Origin: Massilia kyonggiensis
GTDB lineage: Bacteria; Pseudomonadota; Gammaproteobacteria; Burkholderiales; Burkholderiaceae_D
Assembly (NCBI RefSeq): GCF_024756235.1
Contig: NZ_JANUGY010000008.1
Location: 406,023 to 470,022, forward strand
Direction: 5' to 3'
Length of the DNA stretch: 64,000 nucleotides
The position numbers and the translations under genes were made by a program. The notes beneath the pieces are model-generated. The model saw only the letters and a program-made list of their open reading frames with translations, did no database searches and was not told the origin of the DNA. Below are positions 45,101 through 53,712 of the stretch, piece after piece (the first letter of the stretch is position 1; every line of letters starts with the position of its first letter).

Positions 45101-45982
45101 AACGCGATGTCCGTGGTGATCCCGCCCGATGGCCCGCCGAATTTGTCGCCGCTCACGGCCGAGTGGCCCGGCGGCCCGCTGCAGGACGTGCTGGTGCATT
45201 TCTCCAGCACCGCGCCCATCGCGAAGACGGCGCTGGGGCCGCACAAGCTGACGGTCGATGCGCGGGTGCTGAGCGGCCCGTCGAAATCTGCGAAAGACCA
45301 GTTGCTGCTGGAAGCGCTTGAGCTGCAGGCCGTCCCCGCCACGCCGCCAGCGTCTCCGGCGAGCGGCACCTGGCGTACCAGCGCCACGCAGTACGCGGTG
45401 CGGCTCAGGCGCGGCGCCGTCGACGACCGCGTAGCCGTCGTCGTACGCATGACCGATCCGCTCGGGCGCAGCACGGAACGCGTGCTCACCGTGGCGTCTG
45501 GCCCGATCGACCCGGCACCGGACGTGCTGGACCTGGAAATGCACGCGGTGAAGCCGAACGTGGTCAACGCCACGTGGCGTTCCAGCGCCCCGATCCCGCA
45601 GCGCGCGGGCGGCAAGTACACGATCAAGGTGACCGTCGCCGCACCGAAGAAACCGATCCTCGCGCCGGTGCCGCATCCGATCGTACAGCCGCACGGCGTG
45701 GCGGCCATCCTCGCCAAGCGCGAGGTGGCGCTGGAGACGCTGGACGTGGTGCGCGGCCCGATCATCAAGCTGCCCGGCCAGGTCACGGTGATCGAGATGG
45801 CTCTCGCCGACGTGCCGGTCGCCGGCAAGCCGCCGCTGCCCGGCCAGCCGTGGCAACTGGTCCGCCTGAACAGCGCGCACGGCGTGACCAGCTATGGGCT
45901 GACGTACAACGGCGCGGTGGCGAGCGTCACGGTGCGCATCACGGCGCCGGACGGCCGCTTTGCGGAACAGGTCGCGAAATAG
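42179..45982 (+). CDS. giant leaderless protein with fibronectin-III-like repeats (1267 aa)
   Basis: Second gene of the set, with GGGAGG 8 nt before an ATG that overlaps the previous stop. It has no signal peptide. The N-terminal 270 residues (YRFYARAALTNWAHINRARD, WWMGDPLVYVTLAIDVTAAN, GQRQVLLWGTSIVAVAI) form a beta domain of no known family. Residues about 714-845 (HHARVSWAPAAGATGYFIYT) and about 855-980 (ARVARYQLFRTR, WKKVWYRAVAW) look like fibronectin type III folds. Further beta repeats run to the end. Such repeats usually serve as spacers or protein-binding modules. It is very rich in Ala/Pro. Function is unknown; the tight linkage argues for a structural partner of the 2370-aa protein. 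Confidence 0.78.
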   Translation: MSRVVDPYRFYARAALTNWAHINRARDPQDQRWAEEWRRRGIEGYAMAQLRWSINPQLAPELPDEDYGMPGGPFTVWARLPSEKEMRDIPFHTYQNQDGATIVWWMGDPLVYVTLAIDVTAANASLAALNGPVAIDALEIIETVGTGQRQVLLWGTSIVAVAIASPGPVGVLKVRGITAHDYANSDAWRPLEIVGLPVDQAEWSDVGRHDSKQGMVSALTTPGDAARDRLRRGAAPFGWPGTLGPNPAPAWALPDFDGLVKEVRQDLLPRLHPVLKMPPVLQARQRDLVNIPGPTGAGGTLGDPSTASLPPLGLTFVAAGSDPLLALALGFGTAYPAAQVTSGGSVTPGAVAVPSRLMDFMVTATWDKGMDGTSGPLEMAALAIGAPPPVRPPAPNALQAQAQSHSRPHVPDQPWTAAARVSWDRLPRFKLLTTSSFAFARANPVTPAVAADAIMRPRPSGGLAPITLANNAKDKETTRHSAVDSSLVLPLTAAGLALRYGVALQDIWGQWSVWGIVDHADQQPALDRPRVLRCALDAAVPASGRVCAGTLTVELAWDWEVRRPLQIELRSRLFAAPQRSHTAPPDTTLPAGLQTSLAVPPGAPLVLPFSGDQLSPLPPNVTVDYYDIDGNLVAPGPVGADDVRRYRITVSGLQLDYNAIGHIGVAVWTRVRERAQPLRDSAWLAPLVSGSATEPGPNIAYASDPIPPAPEPPEIVKRASLADARGEHHARVSWAPAAGATGYFIYTATESAILAKVNDPDHPAPDPTLTYTERLAFLRECLAGSDDNFRALFTRVNTKAQPETSADLVLPRGTKEIHLFTMVAVNAGNVESNWPAPEDNEQRVVAIAAADIATPAPPRLEIRRLDQPAATPKFAVHVDLTSQPGARVARYQLFRTRVEAAAMELDTMGPPVATIEASGGGWTVHGLEGDAAALADASGTDKPDGSWKKVWYRAVAWAHPDPDRALLPGRSPPSNAMSVVIPPDGPPNLSPLTAEWPGGPLQDVLVHFSSTAPIAKTALGPHKLTVDARVLSGPSKSAKDQLLLEALELQAVPATPPASPASGTWRTSATQYAVRLRRGAVDDRVAVVVRMTDPLGRSTERVLTVASGPIDPAPDVLDLEMHAVKPNVVNATWRSSAPIPQRAGGKYTIKVTVAAPKKPILAPVPHPIVQPHGVAAILAKREVALETLDVVRGPIIKLPGQVTVIEMALADVPVAGKPPLPGQPWQLVRLNSAHGVTSYGLTYNGAVASVTVRITAPDGRFAEQVAK

Positions 45983-45998
45983 GACAGGACGGGCTACC

Positions 45999-48900
45999 AT
46001 GAACATTACCCAGTTCACCACTGCGCAGGCGCAGAACCGCTTGCAGGCCGACGGCCTCGAAACGCTCGGCCTCACCGGCCTGCAGCTGGCGCCGCGCTGG
46101 TCCATGACGTCGGCGCCCACGTTCGATCCGGTCGCGCTGACCTTGGCGCTGACGAATGCGGAGTGCCCGTTCGGCGGCATGCTCACGTGGCATGTCCACG
46201 GCAACGAGTTCACCGATGCGCAGGGCCAGCCGATCGATGCGTACTGCGGCGTGATCCGGCTGCATCCGCACGCGCAGCAGCGCCTGTTCCGCGTCGCCGC
46301 CGCCCGTTATGCCAACGGCGGCACGCTCGTGCATCCGCTGCCCGTCGCCATGCTGTTCCGGCTGACGTCCCCGCCGGACGAGACGCCGCGCCGCGTCGAA
46401 GCAGGCGATCCCGTTCCACAACCGCAGGGCGGCGTCGCCCTGCCGGCGCCGCTGGTGGTCTCGTTCCACGACGCGCGCGGCCTCATCATCTGCCCGGTGG
46501 CGGTGGCCGCCATGTTCGCGGACCTGATCCAGGGCCTGCCGGGACTGCGCTATCCGAAAGCGCCCGGCACCGTCGGCGATGCGGGCGGCCTGACGGCCAT
46601 CGCCGCGCTGCCCACCAGCGGCGCGATCCTCGTGCAGTTCGCCGACCTGCACGGCAACCTGTACCAGCCCACGCGGCCCGGCAACGTGATGAACGTCGTC
46701 GCGCCCGGCCCGTCCACCACGCCGGTCGACCACACGACCGGCTACGCCACGCTGGCCGCCAACCAGACCATCGCCGCGGGCAGCGGCAATAGCGGGGATA
46801 GCGGCGGGCTGCGCTTCGGCTTCGCCACGCGCGGCACGCTGGACCGCACGCCACTGTCCATGCCGGTGCTGCCCGCCACCCTGCCGTCGCCGCCGTTCCC
46901 CGCCACGACCGGGCCGACGCTGGCCCGCCAGTTCCTGCGCGTGGTCGTGGTCGACCCCGAGTGGCATTTGCTGGGCAACCGCGACACCACGCCACGCAAC
47001 ACGATTCCCGGCGACGACGGCAAGACGCCGGCCGACCTCGTGCCGAAGGTGCGCGACCGCGTCGCGATCGACTACGCGGTCGACGGCGTCAACACGTGGG
47101 CGCTCGCCGATGGCGTGCTGGCGCGCTTCCAGGCGGCGGGCACAGGCCTCGTCTACGCGTGCTCGCCCGCTTTCGCCGCGTTCGGCCTGCCGCCCGCGCC
47201 GGCGCCCGGCACGACGGTCGCGTGGCCCGCGTTCCCGCCGCCGCCATCGCCCGGACCGGGTGCGGCCACGAACGTGTCGCCCGGCGTGGGCGCGAGCGCC
47301 GCGTGGGCCGGCCCCACGTCGCCCGACGTCGTCTTCACCGTGAAGGCGGCCGCGGCGCCGAAGGATGCGCACATCCGCGTGTACGCGCGCCGCTTCGCCG
47401 AGATCGCGAGCATCGGCAAGCAGCCGTCGTTCGTGCGCGGCGACGGCGGCGCGGCGCTGGCGGACGGCACCAACGACGTGAGCATCCTGCTGGCCAACCC
47501 GTTCGGCCTGGGCCCGGGCGATCCGCACAGCCCCGGCATCCAGATCGACGTGGACATCGTCGTGACCGTGCGCGGCGGCCAGCGCAAGCTTTGGAGCGGC
47601 ATCCGCGTGCCCGTCGGCGCACCCGTCGCGCCGCCGGTGAACACCTTCGGCGGCACCGACCGCCTGCCCCTGGTGCCGCCCGAGATGCAGGGCTGGTGCC
47701 CGGTGCCGCTGTTCGGCCTCCCCCGCACGACGCCGGCCGCGAACGGCGGCACCCTGGCCGCGCTGTCGCGCAGCCTGGCGTCCGAAAGCATCCCGCGCGT
47801 CGGCCCGCGCCTGCCGTTGATGGCGCGCTTCGAGACGATCGTCGCGGCGGGCATACCGGATGCAGGCGCCGGCAACGGCGCGCTGTCGTGGCAGGCCGTC
47901 GTGACGGGCGCCCGCTGGATGCCGGAGTCGCGCTCCGCGCAGCACACGCAGGGCAACCCCGGCAATCCGGCCGGTCCCGACATCCATGCGGCGGGCGCGC
48001 GCGTGACGGGCGCGCTCGCATACGACTTCGCGTGGCACGCGCTGCGCCGCGCCAAGCCGCCGCTGCCCTTCCCCGGCGCGCCCACGCTGCTGGACGGCTG
48101 GATCCTGTACGGTGCCGGCAACAACATGAACGAGCCGGCCACGCCGCCGAACGATGGGGCGCCGGGCGCCGGCACCGGCATGGGCGCGGCGCTGCAGACC
48201 ATCGCCGCCGTGTGCGATACGCCCGAGCTGTCGCTGGCGCCGGAATCCGCCTTCGAGGACCCGACCACGGTGCAGGACCTCGTCGACAAGGTGTCGAACG
48301 CCATCAATCCGGGCGGCACGCCGCCGACCGTCAACTCGCCGAACGGCGACCGGCTGCTGCGCGAAGTCCGGCGCGAATACTGGGTGGCGAAACATGGCCG
48401 GCGCGACGCGCTGTGGTCGCTGCGGCGCGCACTGGGCGAAGCGCGTGAACTCATCTACATCGAAAGCGCGCAGTTCGCGCCGACGGCCGCCGACAACGGC
48501 GGGACGCCCGCGCACATGCTCGACCTGGCCCAGGTGATCATCGACCGCATGACGGATCACCGCGACCTGCGCGTGGTGGTCGCCCTGCCGTGGGACACCG
48601 ATTTCGCGCACAGCGGCCCGCCGATGAACTTCGAGACCTTCGTGCAGCAGGCGATCGGCGCGCGCAAGGCACTCGTTTCGAAATTCCCGGGCATCATCAG
48701 CGACCGGCTGGCCGTGTTCCACCCGCTCGGCTTCCCCGGCCGCGCGACGGCGATCCGCAGTTCGGTCGTGATCATCGACGACGTGTATGCGCTGGTCGGC
48801 ACGAGCCACTTCCGCCGCCGCGGCATGACGTTCGACGGCGCCGCCGACCTGGTGTCGTTCGACCGCGTGATCGAAGACGGCTATTCGAAGAAGCTGCGCC

Positions 48901-49175
48901 AGTTCCGGCGCGCGCTGATGGCCACGCGGCTGGGCGTCCCCGTCGGGACGGGGCCCGCCAACGCGACCGCGGAATGGGCTGCGCTGGAGCTGCCGCGCAC
49001 CGCGTTCGGCGTCGTGCGCAATCTGCTCGGGGAAGGCGGTGCGGGCTTGATCCAGCCGCTGTGGGAGGGCTATAACCCGGACGTGAAGCCGGCTACCGTG
49101 GACCAGGCGGATCCGGATGGAACGGATGGGATGAAGCTGTTCGATACGCTGACGGGCTTTCTGGCGAAGGCGTGA
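45999..49175 (+). CDS. giant leaderless protein with degenerate phospholipase-D-like domain (1058 aa)
   Basis: Third gene of the set, starting 16 nt after its neighbour (ATG 45999, AGGAC upstream). Residues 1-790 are beta-rich and of unknown family. Residues about 800-975 match the second half of a PLD-superfamily enzyme: ALWSLRRALGEARELIYIES, LRVVVALPWDTDF and SSVVIIDDVYALVGTSHFRRR. At the HxKx4D position the sequence reads RSSVVIID, so the catalytic His and Lys are replaced. I therefore expect a non-catalytic, binding or scaffold role, or activity through another site. There is no export signal. The 3' end overlaps the convergent GGDEF gene by 83 bp. Confidence 0.78.
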   Translation: MNITQFTTAQAQNRLQADGLETLGLTGLQLAPRWSMTSAPTFDPVALTLALTNAECPFGGMLTWHVHGNEFTDAQGQPIDAYCGVIRLHPHAQQRLFRVAAARYANGGTLVHPLPVAMLFRLTSPPDETPRRVEAGDPVPQPQGGVALPAPLVVSFHDARGLIICPVAVAAMFADLIQGLPGLRYPKAPGTVGDAGGLTAIAALPTSGAILVQFADLHGNLYQPTRPGNVMNVVAPGPSTTPVDHTTGYATLAANQTIAAGSGNSGDSGGLRFGFATRGTLDRTPLSMPVLPATLPSPPFPATTGPTLARQFLRVVVVDPEWHLLGNRDTTPRNTIPGDDGKTPADLVPKVRDRVAIDYAVDGVNTWALADGVLARFQAAGTGLVYACSPAFAAFGLPPAPAPGTTVAWPAFPPPPSPGPGAATNVSPGVGASAAWAGPTSPDVVFTVKAAAAPKDAHIRVYARRFAEIASIGKQPSFVRGDGGAALADGTNDVSILLANPFGLGPGDPHSPGIQIDVDIVVTVRGGQRKLWSGIRVPVGAPVAPPVNTFGGTDRLPLVPPEMQGWCPVPLFGLPRTTPAANGGTLAALSRSLASESIPRVGPRLPLMARFETIVAAGIPDAGAGNGALSWQAVVTGARWMPESRSAQHTQGNPGNPAGPDIHAAGARVTGALAYDFAWHALRRAKPPLPFPGAPTLLDGWILYGAGNNMNEPATPPNDGAPGAGTGMGAALQTIAAVCDTPELSLAPESAFEDPTTVQDLVDKVSNAINPGGTPPTVNSPNGDRLLREVRREYWVAKHGRRDALWSLRRALGEARELIYIESAQFAPTAADNGGTPAHMLDLAQVIIDRMTDHRDLRVVVALPWDTDFAHSGPPMNFETFVQQAIGARKALVSKFPGIISDRLAVFHPLGFPGRATAIRSSVVIIDDVYALVGTSHFRRRGMTFDGAADLVSFDRVIEDGYSKKLRQFRRALMATRLGVPVGTGPANATAEWAALELPRTAFGVVRNLLGEGGAGLIQPLWEGYNPDVKPATVDQADPDGTDGMKLFDTLTGFLAKA

Positions 49176-50748
49176 CGGCGGCCGCGCACACCTGGTTCCT
49201 GCCGGCGTCCTTGGCCGCATACAGCGCCGCATCGGCCGCGGCCAGGAGCGTCGCCTCGTCGCGGCCGTGCATCGGATAGAGCGCAACGCCCGCCGAGAAC
49301 GTCCTGCTGACGTCGAGGCCGTTGGATGCGAAACGCAGGGCGGAAAACGCGACCCGCAATTCGTTGATGCGCTCGATGGCCAGGTCGAGCGTCACGTCGC
49401 GCATGATGATCACGAACTCTTCGCCGCCATACCGGCAGGGCGAATCGGTCGGCCGGACCTGTTGCCTGAGCAAAGCGCCGAGCGCGCGCAGCATGGCGTC
49501 GCCGAGCGCATGGCCGTGCACGTCGTTGACGGTCTTGAAATGATCGACGTCGATCATGACGACCGCAAACGAGCCCTGGCTCCGCGCACTGCACGTCAAT
49601 TCGCGCGCCAGCGCGTCCGTCATGTAGAGGCGGTTGTACAGCCCCGTCAACGGGTCGCGGATGACCTGCTCCTGCAACTGCGCCTGCATGGACTGGATGG
49701 TGTCCAGTTGGGCCTTGAGCTGCTCGTTGGCCTGCTCGAGGGCGAGCGATGTCCTCCTCGCTTCGGTGACGTCGCGCACGATCAGCACGGCGCCGATCGT
49801 GTTGCCGTCGTCGTCGCAGATGGCGAACGTGCGCAGTTCGAGATGCCGCGTACCGCCATGCACGAATTCCGTCGTCGTCGGGGACGTGCCGAGGCGGGCC
49901 ACGTGTTCATCGAGCTCGGCCAGTTGTGCGCCGAGCGGGCGGCCCGGCCTGACCGGCTGGCCGATGTCGAAGATTCGCCGGATCGCCGCATTGCTTTCGA
50001 CGATGCGCCGTTGGGCATCGATCACGATGAAACCGTCGGTGATCGCCGAACCGATCTTTTCACGCGCCACGGCGACGAGATCGAACAGGCCGCGGCGGAA
50101 GATCGCCAGCGACACCAGGACGCCGCTCGCGACCAGGCCGAGCGGGGTGGGATCGATATCCGGCGGGGACACGCCCGCGATGAACGTCACGTTGCAGATG
50201 ATCGGGACGAGCAGCGCGCCCAGCAGGATGCGGGTCTGCCTCCGCATGTGCCGCGATCCCCGGTCGTACGCGGCCACCAGGGTCAGCACCGACTTCCCGA
50301 CCAGTACGTAGCTGTACAACGAATGGATCCAGAACAGCGGTCCCATCTGGAAAATGCTGTCCGTCGCAACGCCCCGCCAGGTGCCGAAGCACAGGTCGTG
50401 CAGCGGCGACAGCGCCGCCGCGAGCACGACGGCTGGCATGACGGCCAGCGCCAGGAGCCGCGACAATGGCCATTTGTTCGTGCCGCGCGTGTAGCTCAGC
50501 ACGAAGACCAGCGTGATCGGCGCGATCGCGACGACGGCGGGGAAGATGACGCGCATCCGCAGGAACATGCCGTCGTCCGGCCACAGGCGCGCGAACGGCA
50601 GCGCGTAGCACGTCAGCCACCAGGCCGCGCTCAGCTGCATGGCCAGCAGCGCCGGCGCACCGGGGGCGTGACGGCGGTTCCAGGCGACGGAGGCCAGGAA
50701 CAGCGCCGTCACGGCACCGGCCAGCAGGAGGAAGTTGAAAATATGCAT
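49093..50748 (-). CDS. 7TM-PAS-GGDEF diguanylate cyclase
   Basis: An inner-membrane sensor of 551 aa (start at ATG 50748 placed at the first membrane helix; an ATG at 50772 would add eight residues). The N-terminal seven or so hydrophobic helices (IFNFLLLAGAVTALFLASV to LGLVASGVLVSLAIF) resemble the 7TM domain of histidine-kinase-type receptors. A PAS domain (SAITDGFIVIDAQRRIVESN), a short coiled coil and a GGDEF domain follow, with active-site RYGGEEF and an RPTD I-site five residues before it. It should synthesise c-di-GMP in response to a membrane or external cue. The 3' end overlaps the convergent 1058-aa gene. Confidence 0.92.
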   Translation of the reverse strand: MHIFNFLLLAGAVTALFLASVAWNRRHAPGAPALLAMQLSAAWWLTCYALPFARLWPDDGMFLRMRVIFPAVVAIAPITLVFVLSYTRGTNKWPLSRLLALAVMPAVVLAAALSPLHDLCFGTWRGVATDSIFQMGPLFWIHSLYSYVLVGKSVLTLVAAYDRGSRHMRRQTRILLGALLVPIICNVTFIAGVSPPDIDPTPLGLVASGVLVSLAIFRRGLFDLVAVAREKIGSAITDGFIVIDAQRRIVESNAAIRRIFDIGQPVRPGRPLGAQLAELDEHVARLGTSPTTTEFVHGGTRHLELRTFAICDDDGNTIGAVLIVRDVTEARRTSLALEQANEQLKAQLDTIQSMQAQLQEQVIRDPLTGLYNRLYMTDALARELTCSARSQGSFAVVMIDVDHFKTVNDVHGHALGDAMLRALGALLRQQVRPTDSPCRYGGEEFVIIMRDVTLDLAIERINELRVAFSALRFASNGLDVSRTFSAGVALYPMHGRDEATLLAAADAALYAAKDAGRNQVCAAAVTPSPESPSAYRTASSHPFHPDPPGPR

Positions 50749-50845
50749 GATCGCGTATGGGCAGGTGCCCATCTTAGCATCGCGTCACGCATTATTTCCT
50801 TTTGGAACTATCCTTTGTAACATGCAAACAACATCCCGTCGATGG

Positions 50846-52291
50846 TCAGTGTACGACCGTCTGGATCGCGTGCGCCGGGATGTCGACCGCCGTTTCCATG
50901 CGGTCGACGACGAGGCGGTAGCGCTGCGGCTGGTCCGTCCGGTTCATGACGACGACCGCGAGCCGGCCGTCGTTATTGCGGAACGCGACCGTCTGCAACG
51001 TGCTGCGGCTGGCGGCGGCGCTCACGCGGCGCGCGCCGGGCCGGATCCAGCGCGAGAAGTGGCCCATGTAGGCGTAGCCGGGCGTAAACACGAGCTGGCC
51101 GTCGTCGCCGGCGTGCAGCAGCGCGAAGCAGTAGTTGCCGACGTGGTTCGGACCGCCGCGGCTGTCGAGCAGCATGTTCCAGTCGACCCAGCCGCTGGAG
51201 CCGGCGGCCAGGTCGGCGATGATCTCGCTGCCATAGCGCTCGCCGTTCGCCCAGCTCTGCACCTGGGCCGGATCGAACTTCTCGATCGAGGATTCGGTGA
51301 GCAGGAACGGCACGTCGGGCCACGCTTCTCGGACGGCGGCCAGGTTGCGGTGCATCGGCTCGCCCTTGGCCCACGTCTCGTACCAGTGGTAGCCGACGCC
51401 CCACACGTACGGCCGCGCCTTCGGATCGTTCAGGATGTGCGCGGCGCGCTGCGGCAGCAGGTCGCGGTTGTGGTCCCACACGATGATCTTCTTGTCGCCC
51501 AGTCCGGCCGCCTTCAGGGCGGGGCCCAGGTGGTCGCCGAGGAAGCGCGTCTCGTCCTCGGCCGAGAAGATCATCGATTCCCAGGTCTGCTTCGCCATCG
51601 GCTCGTTCTGCACCGACAGGCCCCACAGCGGGATGCCCTCCTTCTCGTACGCCTGGACGAACCTGACGACGTACTGCGCCCACGTGTCGGCGTACTCCGG
51701 CCGCAGGCTGCCGCCGCCCAGCATGGAGCCGTTCGTCTTCATCCACGCGGGCGCGCTCCACGGGCTCGCGAATACGCGCATCTGCGCACCGTAGGCCTTG
51801 CCCGCGTCCAGCGCCCGGTGCAGCAGCGGCAGGCGGTAGCGGCGGTCGTGGCCGATGTCGAACGAGGCCAGGGAACGGTCGCCCTCCTTCACGTACGTGT
51901 AGCTGCCGCTGGAAAAATCCGAGCTGTGGATCGTCGTGCGCAGGATCGTGTAGCCCAGGCCCTCGCGCGGATCGAGATAGGCTTTCAGGAACGCCTGCTG
52001 CGCGTCCGGCTTGAGCTTCGCATACGTCTCGGCGGCCGCGTCGGTGATGGCGCCGCCGAAGCCGAACACTTCCTGGAAGCGGTGCCCGGTGTCGACAAAG
52101 ACGGCCGTCTCCGTCTCCAGCGGCTGGCTCGCGGCACGCGGCGCGTCGAGCCTGCGTGCCGCGAAGGGCTGGCCGCCCTGCGCGGTCGTGTACACCTGCC
52201 AGGGCTGGTCCGCCGTGTTGGCCGATCCGATGCCTGGCAACATGGCCGCGGCGGCGCACGCCAGCCGGATCATGGTTCGTTTGATGGTCAC
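50846..52291 (-). CDS. secreted GH30 beta-glucanase (endo-1,6-glucanase/glucosylceramidase-like)
   Basis: A 481-aa exported enzyme of family GH30. FQEVFGFGGAITDAAAETYAKL is the N-terminal strand of the barrel, with the side beta domain completed at the C-terminus. SVQNEPMAKQTWESM carries the acid/base Glu and PFLLTESSIEKF the nucleophile Glu. FASPWSAPAWMKTNGSM is also typical. The gene is read from GTG 52291, which has GAGGAG 7 nt upstream and gives a normal signal peptide (MIRLACAAAAMLPGIGSA). It lies 19 nt after the GH5 gene in the TonB receptor operon, so it probably acts on imported or surface beta-1,6/1,3-glucan. Confidence 0.93.
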   Translation of the reverse strand: MTIKRTMIRLACAAAAMLPGIGSANTADQPWQVYTTAQGGQPFAARRLDAPRAASQPLETETAVFVDTGHRFQEVFGFGGAITDAAAETYAKLKPDAQQAFLKAYLDPREGLGYTILRTTIHSSDFSSGSYTYVKEGDRSLASFDIGHDRRYRLPLLHRALDAGKAYGAQMRVFASPWSAPAWMKTNGSMLGGGSLRPEYADTWAQYVVRFVQAYEKEGIPLWGLSVQNEPMAKQTWESMIFSAEDETRFLGDHLGPALKAAGLGDKKIIVWDHNRDLLPQRAAHILNDPKARPYVWGVGYHWYETWAKGEPMHRNLAAVREAWPDVPFLLTESSIEKFDPAQVQSWANGERYGSEIIADLAAGSSGWVDWNMLLDSRGGPNHVGNYCFALLHAGDDGQLVFTPGYAYMGHFSRWIRPGARRVSAAASRSTLQTVAFRNNDGRLAVVVMNRTDQPQRYRLVVDRMETAVDIPAHAIQTVVH

Positions 52292-52310
52292 GATGGTCTC
52301 CTCGTTGTCG

Positions 52311-53702
52311 TTAGAGGCCCGCGAACGGATCGGGCGCATTGGAGCTGGTCATCCAGTCGCGCAGCGGCCGGTGCGGCTCGTAGCGCACGCTCCCGTACCG
52401 CTTGAACAGGTTCTCGATGTCGGCCAGCGACGCCGTGTTGAAGTCGAGCGCCGGGATCGTGTCGCCCGCCGCGTTGGTGACCATGCCCCACGTGCCCGTG
52501 CCGTGGCCGCCCGCGTTGCTGGCGTACTTGTAGGCCCACGCGGTGGTGGCCCAGCCGAGCTTCGCGTACGTGTCGAAGGTGGCGCGCGTCACCTGCGCGC
52601 CCGTCTCCAGGCCCATGCTCGCCCACGGCTGCGTCTCGCCGACGAGGAACGGCGTCCGGAGGCCCTGGATGCGCTTGTCCCATTCGCACACGCCGGTCGT
52701 CTTCGCGGCGTTGCAGAGCAGCCAGTCGCGGTGCACGGCCGGGCCGATCGCGCCCCACCCGAACAGGCCCGGATAGAAGTGCATCTCGAACGCCACGTTC
52801 GTCATGCCCTTCGCGGCCGGATCGCCGTACGCGCCGATGCCGCTGCTGTGCCCCGGCAGGATGGCGACGTGGTTCGGGTCCACGGCACGCACCGCCGTGT
52901 ACAGCTTGCCGACGAACGCGGCCAGCGTGGCCGGATCGGTGCCCCACGGCTCGTTCAGCAGGCTGTAGCCCGCCACCGCAGGACGGTCCTTGTAGCGCGC
53001 CGCCACCTGCTGCCACAACCACACGGTGCGGTCCTGGTAGGCCGGCGTCGTCCACAATGCGGCCGGACCCAGACACCCGTCGTGCTGTTCCTTTTCCCCC
53101 GCCTGGCCGCCGGCCGCGCCGTGCAGGTCCAGGATGACGTAGATGCCGCGCCGCTCCGCCTGGGCGATCGCATCGTCCAGGTAGTGCCAGGCATCGGCGC
53201 GGAGACTCCCCGGATGGCGCTCGTCTTCCACCAGCGTGTGGATGAACGGCAGGCGCACCACGTTCACGCCGAACTGCGCGAGCTGGTCCCAGTCGGCCGG
53301 CTGCATCCAGTTGTCGCGGAACAGCTTGAACAGGCGGTCGCGCTCCGCGTAGCCGAAGCGCTTGTCCAGCACGGCCTCCAGCTTGCATTGCGTGTCGATG
53401 CCGTTCGACCCCTGCCCCATCATCCAGAACTCGTTGATCAGCCAGTTGCCGATGTTCGCGCCCTTCAGGTGGACCTCGGCGCCGTCGGCCGTTACCCATT
53501 TCGCCCCCTGCGCGTGGATCATCTGCGCCGCTTGCGTGATCGGCACCGCGGGTCCCGGCTCGACCGGGTGCGCCGTGGGCGGGGGCGTCGTGGCGGCCGG
53601 CGGGACCGGGGCTGCCGCCACCGGTACGGAGGTGCCGCCGCCGGTCCCGCCGCAACCAGCACACAGGACGAGTGCGGCCAGCGCCGCTGTCGTGAGTCGC
53701 AT
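52311..53702 (-). CDS. secreted GH5 beta-glucanase, probable lipoprotein
   Basis: A 463-aa family GH5 enzyme with KGANIGNWLINEFWMMGQGS at the barrel entry, FGVNVVRLPFIHT, GIYVILDLHGAAGG, the acid/base Glu in GYSLLNEPWGTD and the nucleophile Glu in FLVGETQPWAS. The layout fits exo- or endo-beta-1,3/1,6-glucanases of GH5. The N-terminus MRLTTAALAALVLCAGC is followed by a Pro/Ala/Thr linker, so it may be a lipoprotein, although the lipobox CAGC is imperfect. ATG 53702 is preferred because GAGG lies 8 nt upstream; a second ATG two codons earlier is too close. It lies 10 nt after the TonB receptor gene. Confidence 0.92.
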   Translation of the reverse strand: MRLTTAALAALVLCAGCGGTGGGTSVPVAAAPVPPAATTPPPTAHPVEPGPAVPITQAAQMIHAQGAKWVTADGAEVHLKGANIGNWLINEFWMMGQGSNGIDTQCKLEAVLDKRFGYAERDRLFKLFRDNWMQPADWDQLAQFGVNVVRLPFIHTLVEDERHPGSLRADAWHYLDDAIAQAERRGIYVILDLHGAAGGQAGEKEQHDGCLGPAALWTTPAYQDRTVWLWQQVAARYKDRPAVAGYSLLNEPWGTDPATLAAFVGKLYTAVRAVDPNHVAILPGHSSGIGAYGDPAAKGMTNVAFEMHFYPGLFGWGAIGPAVHRDWLLCNAAKTTGVCEWDKRIQGLRTPFLVGETQPWASMGLETGAQVTRATFDTYAKLGWATTAWAYKYASNAGGHGTGTWGMVTNAAGDTIPALDFNTASLADIENLFKRYGSVRYEPHRPLRDWMTSSNAPDPFAGL

Positions 53703-53712
53703 GGTCATGTCC

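Noticed and set aside
42140..49286. Very long minus-strand open frames opposite the 1267- and 1058-aa genes
   Set aside because: Composition is Arg/Ala/Gly-dominated and non-protein-like; they are antisense shadows of plus-strand genes with recognisable FN3- and PLD-like segments.
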